Assembly: GCA_030619245.1 (NCBI GenBank)
Contig: JAUXBS010000023.1
Coordinates: 1-9,833 of the forward strand
Reading direction: 5' to 3'
DNA: 9,833 bases
DNA from: Clostridia bacterium
GTDB taxonomy: Bacteria > UBA6262 > WVXT01 > JAUXBS01
Shown piece by piece: positions 5,749 to 9,833 of the stretch. The translations under genes and the position numbers were made by a program. The notes under the pieces were generated by a model. That model made no database searches, was not told where the DNA came from, and saw nothing but the letters and a program-made list of their open reading frames with translations. Within the stretch, counting starts at the first letter, position 1, and each line of letters begins with the position of its first letter.

Positions 5749-7194
5749 ATGAAGAAAGTAAGAGTGCGTTTTGCTCCGAGCCCGACCGGCTGCCTGCACC
5801 TCGGGGGGGCAAGGACAGCTTTGTTCAACTGGCTGTTTGCCCGTCATAACAAGGGCAGCTTTATACTGAGAATAGAGGATACGGATAAGGAGCGTTCAAC
5901 AAAAGAAGCGGTGGACGTGATACTGAAAGGATTGAAATGGCTCGGGTTTGACTGGGACGAAGGGCCTGAAGCGGGCGGTGATTACGGCCCGTACTTCCAG
6001 GCGCAGAGGAGCGGTATTCACAGGGAGTACGCGGATAAACTCATAAAGGAAGACAGGGCGTACTATTGTTATTGTTCACCGGAAGAACTTGAAGCGATGC
6101 GGAAAGAAGCGCGTGAAAACGGCAGGCCGCCGAAGTACAACGGCAGGTGCCGCCGGTTGAGTGATGAGCAAAGAAAGGAATACGAGGGACAGGGCAGGAA
6201 GCCCGTGGCGCGCTTCAGGACAAAACAGGAAGGCGCAACGAAGATAAACGATTTAATACATGGTGAATTGTCTTTTGAAAACTCGCTCCTGGATGATTTT
6301 GTGATACTTAAGTCCTCCGGCACAGCAACTTATAACTTTGCGGTTGTGGTTGATGATATTGAGATGAAAATATCCCATGTTATAAGGGGGGATGACCATA
6401 TATCAAATACTCCGAGGCAGGCCCTGCTGTACGGGGCGCTGGACGCCGCCCTGCCGGAGTTTGCCCACATACCGATGATTTTCGGGAGTGACAAGGCAAA
6501 ATTGTCGAAGAGGCACGGCGCGGTTGCGGTTACAATGTACGAGGATGAAGGTTACCTGAATGAGGCAATGGTGAATTACCTTGCATTGCTGGGGTGGAGC
6601 ACTTCCGACAGCCAGCAGGTATTTGAAATTGATGATTTAATAAAGAAGTTTACTCTTGGGGGCTGTTCAAAATCAGCTTCCATCTTTGACTTCCAGAAGC
6701 TTGAATGGCTTAACGGGGAGTATATAAGGAAGATGGATATTGATGAACTGACAGAGAAGGCAATGCCCTTTATTTCAGGCGCCGGATTGCGCGTGGATGA
6801 CAGGGAGAGGGTAAAGAAGGCGGTATTAATGGAACAGGAAAAGATAAAACTCCTGAAGGATATACCCGGGCTGATTGATTTCATGTTAAAGGACGATATG
6901 GAATATGATGACAGGGCAAAGAATAAGGTATTGAAAAAGGAAGGCGCCGGAGAGGTGCTTTCGGACATGCTGGAAAGGATAAAGGGCCTGGATGATTTTT
7001 CGGAAAAGGGGCTTGAGGAAGCGGTAAGAAAGTATTGCGAAGAGAAGGGCCTTAAAACCGGAAAGGTGTTTCATCCTTTAAGGGCCGCTGTTTCGGGAAG
7101 GACGACCGGGCCGGGGCTGTTCGTAATGCTGGAATTCATAGGCAGGGAAAGAGTGATGAAGAGGATAGAGGATGCAATGAAGTACACGCAATAA
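5749..7194 (+). CDS. gltX: Glutamyl-tRNA synthetase (GltX)
   Basis: This class I aminoacyl-tRNA synthetase attaches glutamate to tRNA-Glu in the cytosol. The 481-residue product has the HIGH-type motif as HLGG (17-20) within RFAPSPTGCLHLGGARTA and the KMSKS-type motif as KLSKRHGA (251-258). RIEDTD (41-46) contacts substrate, and ISHVIRGDDHISNTPRQ (208-224) is diagnostic of GluRS/GlnRS. A CYC pair (107-109) with Cys134 resembles the family's zinc-binding site, but the fourth ligand position is Arg136, so zinc binding is uncertain. The anticodon-binding domain ends with VFHPLRAAVSGRTTGPGLF (440-458), typical of bacterial GluRS rather than GlnRS. Whether it also charges tRNA-Gln cannot be told; gatCAB genes are not in the window. 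It begins 10 nt after hisG and ends 31 nt before the DUF1844 gene. Confidence 0.96.
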   Translation: MKKVRVRFAPSPTGCLHLGGARTALFNWLFARHNKGSFILRIEDTDKERSTKEAVDVILKGLKWLGFDWDEGPEAGGDYGPYFQAQRSGIHREYADKLIKEDRAYYCYCSPEELEAMRKEARENGRPPKYNGRCRRLSDEQRKEYEGQGRKPVARFRTKQEGATKINDLIHGELSFENSLLDDFVILKSSGTATYNFAVVVDDIEMKISHVIRGDDHISNTPRQALLYGALDAALPEFAHIPMIFGSDKAKLSKRHGAVAVTMYEDEGYLNEAMVNYLALLGWSTSDSQQVFEIDDLIKKFTLGGCSKSASIFDFQKLEWLNGEYIRKMDIDELTEKAMPFISGAGLRVDDRERVKKAVLMEQEKIKLLKDIPGLIDFMLKDDMEYDDRAKNKVLKKEGAGEVLSDMLERIKGLDDFSEKGLEEAVRKYCEEKGLKTGKVFHPLRAAVSGRTTGPGLFVMLEFIGRERVMKRIEDAMKYTQ

Positions 7195-7225
7195 CGCAGT
7201 AATACTAATATAAAGGAGAAAAACC

Positions 7226-7552
7226 ATGGCAGATAAACCGGAGTCAAACGCTTATTTCACGGGACTTGTTTTTTCAATATCACAGGCCGCGATGATGCAG
7301 ATGGGCAAGGTGACGAACCCCATGACGGGAAAGGTAGAGAGGGATATGAACCAGGCAAAGACCAGTATTGACATGCTGGAGATGATCAGGGAAAAGACCA
7401 CCGGCAACCTGACGAAGGAAGAAGAAAAACTGATGAATGACATGCTTGCAAACCTCCAGTTGAACTACGCTGAAGAGGCAAACAAGAAGGAACCGGAAGA
7501 AGGCAGGAAGCAGGATGAAGAAAAGAAGTCCAACCCGGAAGCAAAAAATTAA
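7226..7552 (+). CDS. DUF1844 family protein, function unknown
   Basis: The 108-residue soluble protein fits the DUF1844 pattern. It has F-x-x-L-V-F-S-I near residues 11-18, MGKVTNPMTGK (26-36) and AKTSIDMLEMIREKTTGNLT (44-63), followed by EEEKLMNDMLANLQLNY (65-81). The conserved core of I-D-x-L-x-x-x-x-E-K-T-x-G-N-L-T is unmistakable. No biochemical role for the family is known to me. The core looks all-helical and is rich in methionine (10 in 108). The tail (82-108) is a highly charged, probably disordered Lys/Glu stretch. A strong AAAGGAG site (about 7212-7218) precedes the ATG at 7226. It is the last gene of the operon, 31 nt behind gltX. No convincing rho-independent terminator follows; the nearest inverted repeat, AGTCAA-TTG-TTGACT (7560-7574), is A+T rich and lacks a T-run. 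Confidence 0.9.
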   Translation: MADKPESNAYFTGLVFSISQAAMMQMGKVTNPMTGKVERDMNQAKTSIDMLEMIREKTTGNLTKEEEKLMNDMLANLQLNYAEEANKKEPEEGRKQDEEKKSNPEAKN

Positions 7553-7559
7553 CAAATAC

Positions 7560-7721
7560 AGTCAATTGTTGACTCTTCTCTATGATTAGTGGGTAATAAC
7601 AGTTGGTTTATAGACGATATATAGCATCTAATTACGCGGGAGTTCCCCATCTGGAAGGGTCGGGCTCTGCCCGAATAATAGGATTCCACCGCTGGAAGGC
7701 GGTGGTAGTTCAATTATTGAA
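7560..7721. repeat. Cluster of small palindromes and degenerate direct repeats (REP/MITE-like) in a 308-nt gene-free gap
   Basis: This segment holds several inverted repeats: AGTCAA-TTG-TTGACT (7560-7574), TCGGGC-TCT-GCCCGA (7660-7674), CCACCGC-TGGAAG-GCGGTGG (7686-7705) and TTCAA-TTA-TTGAA (7709-7721). The 16-mers at 7643-7658 and 7684-7699 match at 13 of 16 bases and both contain TTCC...CTGGAAGG. The outer palindromes share the 11-mer TCAATTRTTGA (7562-7572 and 7710-7720), so the block is bracketed by near-identical ends about 150 bp apart. This resembles a REP/BIME-type or small MITE-type insertion. The GC hairpins could also stabilise or end the upstream mRNA, although neither is followed by a T-run. 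No open reading frame of note lies in the gap; the rest of it (7722-7860) is A+T-rich promoter and leader. Confidence 0.45.
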
Positions 7722-7728
7722 AATTATA

Positions 7729-7757
7729 TTTACTTTTTGTCCTGTTTTTATTATAAT
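7729..7757 (+). promoter_or_regulatory. Likely sigma-70 promoter of the spermidine-synthase-like membrane gene
   Basis: TTTACT (7729-7734) and a perfect TATAAT (7752-7757) are separated by 17 nt. Initiation near 7764 would give a leader of about 97 nt before the ATG at 7861, separating this gene from the gltX operon. The region is very A+T rich, so chance matches are possible, but spacing and -10 box are optimal. Confidence 0.55.
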
Positions 7758-7860
7758 CATATGAATTATTTTAGAGTAGCAGGGGCATTTTTTATGATAA
7801 TTTGTGGATAAAGGGGGCAGTCTTGGGTTACAGAATACAACAATTCGGAAAGATTGAAGT

Positions 7861-9833
7861 ATGAATAAAACAGAAACTACTCCAAAAATCATGTTTTTAT
7901 TGTTTTTTATTTCAGGAGCTACAGCGCTTGTCTACCAGGTAATCTGGGTAAGATTGTTTGGTATGGTATTCGGGGTTACAGCTTTTGCAACGGGTACCGT
8001 CCTGAGTTCATTCATGGCGGGGCTGGCGCTTGGCAGTTTATATTTCGGAAGGTTTATTGAGAAACACAAGAATCCACTAAAGGTTTTTGCCTTTCTGCAG
8101 GCCGGGATTGGTATATTCGGCCTGGTTTTCCCGGCTCTCCTGTCAGTGCTTACTTTCCTGTACGGCCATTTTTATCATCAGTTTCATGTCAGTTTATATT
8201 TATTCAGCCTGGTCCGGTTTATCCTTGCTTTCTGTTTCCTTATAATCCCTACCACGTTAATGGGCGGAACTTTACCGGTACTCAGTAAATATTTTATCAG
8301 GAAGCTGAAAAACCTGGGCGGGAGTATAGGTATATTGTACGGGATCAACAATGCGGGCGCTCTTGTTGGCTGCTGTCTGGGGGGATACTTCCTTATAAAA
8401 ACGGTAGGGATAAGGGGTTCCCTTTATTTTGCCGGTATAATTAACCTGTTGATAGCTGTTGCTGTGATGATTATACAGAAGAAACAGGGAGATGAAAAGA
8501 AAGCGGATGAAAGCCTATATGGGGTCAGAGAGGAAGTAATGAAGGATGAGGTGATTTCTTACCCCGGATATATCGTTTATATAGTCATGGGAGTGTTTGC
8601 TGTTGAAGGTATTGCATCCCTGGCTTACGAGGTTATATGGACGAGGATACTTGTTTTCTTCATTGGTTCAAGCGTTTATGCCTTTACTACAATTGTCGCA
8701 ACGTTCATATTCGGCCTTGCCCTGGGCGGGTTCCTGATGGCAAGGCTGGTTGACAGGAAGAAGGACCTGGTGGGTATATTCGGGCTGGTTGAAATCCTTA
8801 TCGGGATTTCCGCTGTGCTTGTAGTGCCCCTCCTCGGCAGATTGTATTATGTAATGGAAGGATTAAGCGGGTTGTTTGGCAATAAATCGTTGTTCATGGT
8901 TGTATCAGGTGAATTTGCCTGTTCCGTACTGATAATGCTGGTCCCGGCTATTCTTATGGGGACTGTTTTCCCGCTGGCTGCGAGAATATATACTACAAAT
9001 TTGAAGAGCATAGGAAAAAAGATAGGGGACGTGGGGGCGGTTGATACCATAGGTTCCGTATTCGGCCCGTTTATAGCGGGTTTTATACTCATTCCCTTTG
9101 TAGGTCTACAGAAGAGTGTTTTCTGGATTGCGCTGTTGAATGTAGTGCTTGGGATAATTCTTATAATTGTTAATCCTGCCATGAAGAATATCAAGAAGAC
9201 GGTAATAACGGCAGGGGCTTTGCTGGTTTTTCTGATGATAAGAATTTTCGCGCCTGTTAATGAGCCGCTTATAAACTATTCCGGGATTTCCCGGAGGACG
9301 ATGCCGCAGAGGCTGCTTTATTACAAGGAGGGGATAGAGGATACGGTGTCAGTGATGGAAACCATAGAGGGGCTGAGAATGAATAAGACGAGGGAGCTAT
9401 ACAGCGATATAAACCAGGCAGTATCCGATTCAAGGTGGGACCTGCCCTCAAATTCGATAATAGCGCACCTTCCGTTATTGTTGCACCCTGACCCGAAAAC
9501 AGCGCTTGTCATAGGTTACGGGATGGGGGGCACCTCGTGGTCGATAACCCGGCATAACGTGGCGGTGGATGCTGTTGAGCTATCACCGGGAGTTGTGGAA
9601 GCAAACAGGAATGGGTATTTTCCGAAAGCCAATTTCAATGTTCATGATGACCCGGGGTTAAACATTATAGTGAATGATGGCAGGAACCATATTCTTGTGA
9701 CTGACAAGAAGTATGACATGATATCAGTGGGGATTATACATCCTGTGCTAACCACGGGGAGCGCTTCATTCTACAGTACGGAATTCTATGAGTTATGTAA
9801 AGGAATATTAACGGAAGATGGAATAGTATGTCA
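7861..9833 (+). CDS. Multi-pass membrane protein fused to a spermidine-synthase-like domain (partial, 3' end missing)
   Basis: An open frame of 657 codons runs off the window end. Residues 1 to about 470 are membrane domain, built of two related halves: GATALVYQVIWVRLF (19-33) recurs as GIASLAYEVIWTRIL (250-264), and the following helices and Gly-rich motifs (SFMAGLALGSL, TFIFGLALGGF) match too. A hydrophilic linker (about 208-235) separates the halves. From about residue 481 a soluble SpeE-like Rossmann domain follows, with LLYYKEGIEDTVSV (485-498), the nucleotide-binding-like loop GYGMGGT (552-558), VELSPGVVEANR from 572, NDGRN (605-609) and FYSTEFYEL (637-645). Acidic residues expected in a true aminopropyltransferase at the glycine loop and in the Y-D-x-I-x-x-D-x-x-x-P strand are replaced (YDMISVGIIHP, 618-628), so polyamine synthesis is doubtful. 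The start is weakly supported: the ribosome binding site is poor (GAAAGATTGAAGT), but an in-frame TGA at 7855 excludes any longer form. Substrate unknown. Confidence 0.85.
   Translation, partial: MNKTETTPKIMFLLFFISGATALVYQVIWVRLFGMVFGVTAFATGTVLSSFMAGLALGSLYFGRFIEKHKNPLKVFAFLQAGIGIFGLVFPALLSVLTFLYGHFYHQFHVSLYLFSLVRFILAFCFLIIPTTLMGGTLPVLSKYFIRKLKNLGGSIGILYGINNAGALVGCCLGGYFLIKTVGIRGSLYFAGIINLLIAVAVMIIQKKQGDEKKADESLYGVREEVMKDEVISYPGYIVYIVMGVFAVEGIASLAYEVIWTRILVFFIGSSVYAFTTIVATFIFGLALGGFLMARLVDRKKDLVGIFGLVEILIGISAVLVVPLLGRLYYVMEGLSGLFGNKSLFMVVSGEFACSVLIMLVPAILMGTVFPLAARIYTTNLKSIGKKIGDVGAVDTIGSVFGPFIAGFILIPFVGLQKSVFWIALLNVVLGIILIIVNPAMKNIKKTVITAGALLVFLMIRIFAPVNEPLINYSGISRRTMPQRLLYYKEGIEDTVSVMETIEGLRMNKTRELYSDINQAVSDSRWDLPSNSIIAHLPLLLHPDPKTALVIGYGMGGTSWSITRHNVAVDAVELSPGVVEANRNGYFPKANFNVHDDPGLNIIVNDGRNHILVTDKKYDMISVGIIHPVLTTGSASFYSTEFYELCKGILTEDGIVC

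Noticed and set aside
7560..7574. AGTCAA-TTG-TTGACT as the operon's terminator
   Set aside because: The stem is short and A+T rich and no T-run follows. It is better read as part of the palindrome cluster.
7761..7811. 16-residue frame MNYFRVAGAFFMIICG directly after the -10 box
   Set aside because: Its ATG is at or before the predicted transcription start, so it would lack a ribosome binding site.
7710..7892. 60-residue minus-strand open frame in the A+T-rich gap
   Set aside because: It covers the predicted promoter and the start of the membrane gene, has no motif and no credible ribosome binding site.
8847..9512. Several minus-strand frames (115, 60 and 63 residues) opposite the right-end gene
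   Set aside because: They are antisense to a continuous 657-codon plus-strand frame with clear membrane and SpeE-like motifs.
1..9833. Search for CRISPR arrays, tRNA genes, transposase genes, toxin-antitoxin pairs or defence genes
   Set aside because: No regularly spaced repeats, tRNA cloverleaf, DDE/HUH-type protein motif or known defence domain was seen on either strand.

Overview
The window is bacterial chromosomal DNA of moderate G+C content. It carries a compact, same-strand housekeeping operon, flanked on the left by a divergent regulator gene and on the right by a separately promoted membrane gene. Nothing in it looks like phage, plasmid or a CRISPR locus. The taxon cannot be fixed from the sequence. 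Heavy use of AGG (Arg) and ATA (Ile), a DUF1844 gene behind gltX, and a membrane-fused spermidine-synthase-like gene would suit an uncultivated Gram-negative-type lineage such as Omnitrophota or a relative; this is a low-confidence inference.

Left edge (1-423): the 5' end of an XRE-type helix-turn-helix regulator lies on the minus strand with its own promoter. The gap between it and the operon holds a compact potential RNA fold (201-325: a long-range helix, an inner helix and two further stems around a three-way junction) that no gene explains. A near-consensus sigma-70 promoter (TTGACT, 17 nt, TATAAT) follows and should start the main operon about 15 nt before acpS.

Main operon (424-7552, all plus strand): acpS (holo-ACP synthase), nnr (fused NAD(P)HX epimerase/dehydratase), a small two-helix membrane protein of unknown function, thiL (thiamine-monophosphate kinase), tsaE and tsaB (tRNA t6A synthesis), hisG (long-form ATP phosphoribosyltransferase), gltX (glutamyl-tRNA synthetase) and a DUF1844 protein. 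Gaps are short, and three junctions overlap (acpS/nnr by 1 nt, tsaE/tsaB by 1 nt, tsaB/hisG by 35 nt), so co-transcription and translational coupling are likely. The genes share no single pathway. They cover cofactor activation or repair (ACP, NAD(P)H, thiamine), tRNA modification and charging, and the entry step of histidine synthesis.

Right part (7553-9833): a 308-nt gap contains a cluster of small palindromes and a degenerate direct repeat, bracketed by two near-identical 11-mers, then a second good promoter (TTTACT, 17 nt, TATAAT). This drives a large gene cut by the window end. Its product has a duplicated multi-pass membrane domain followed by a spermidine-synthase-like fold in which the usual catalytic acidic positions appear replaced.

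The most interesting leads are the unexplained RNA-like element at 201-325, the internally duplicated transmembrane segment in the 86-residue protein, the palindrome cluster at 7560-7721, and the probably non-canonical spermidine-synthase-like membrane fusion.
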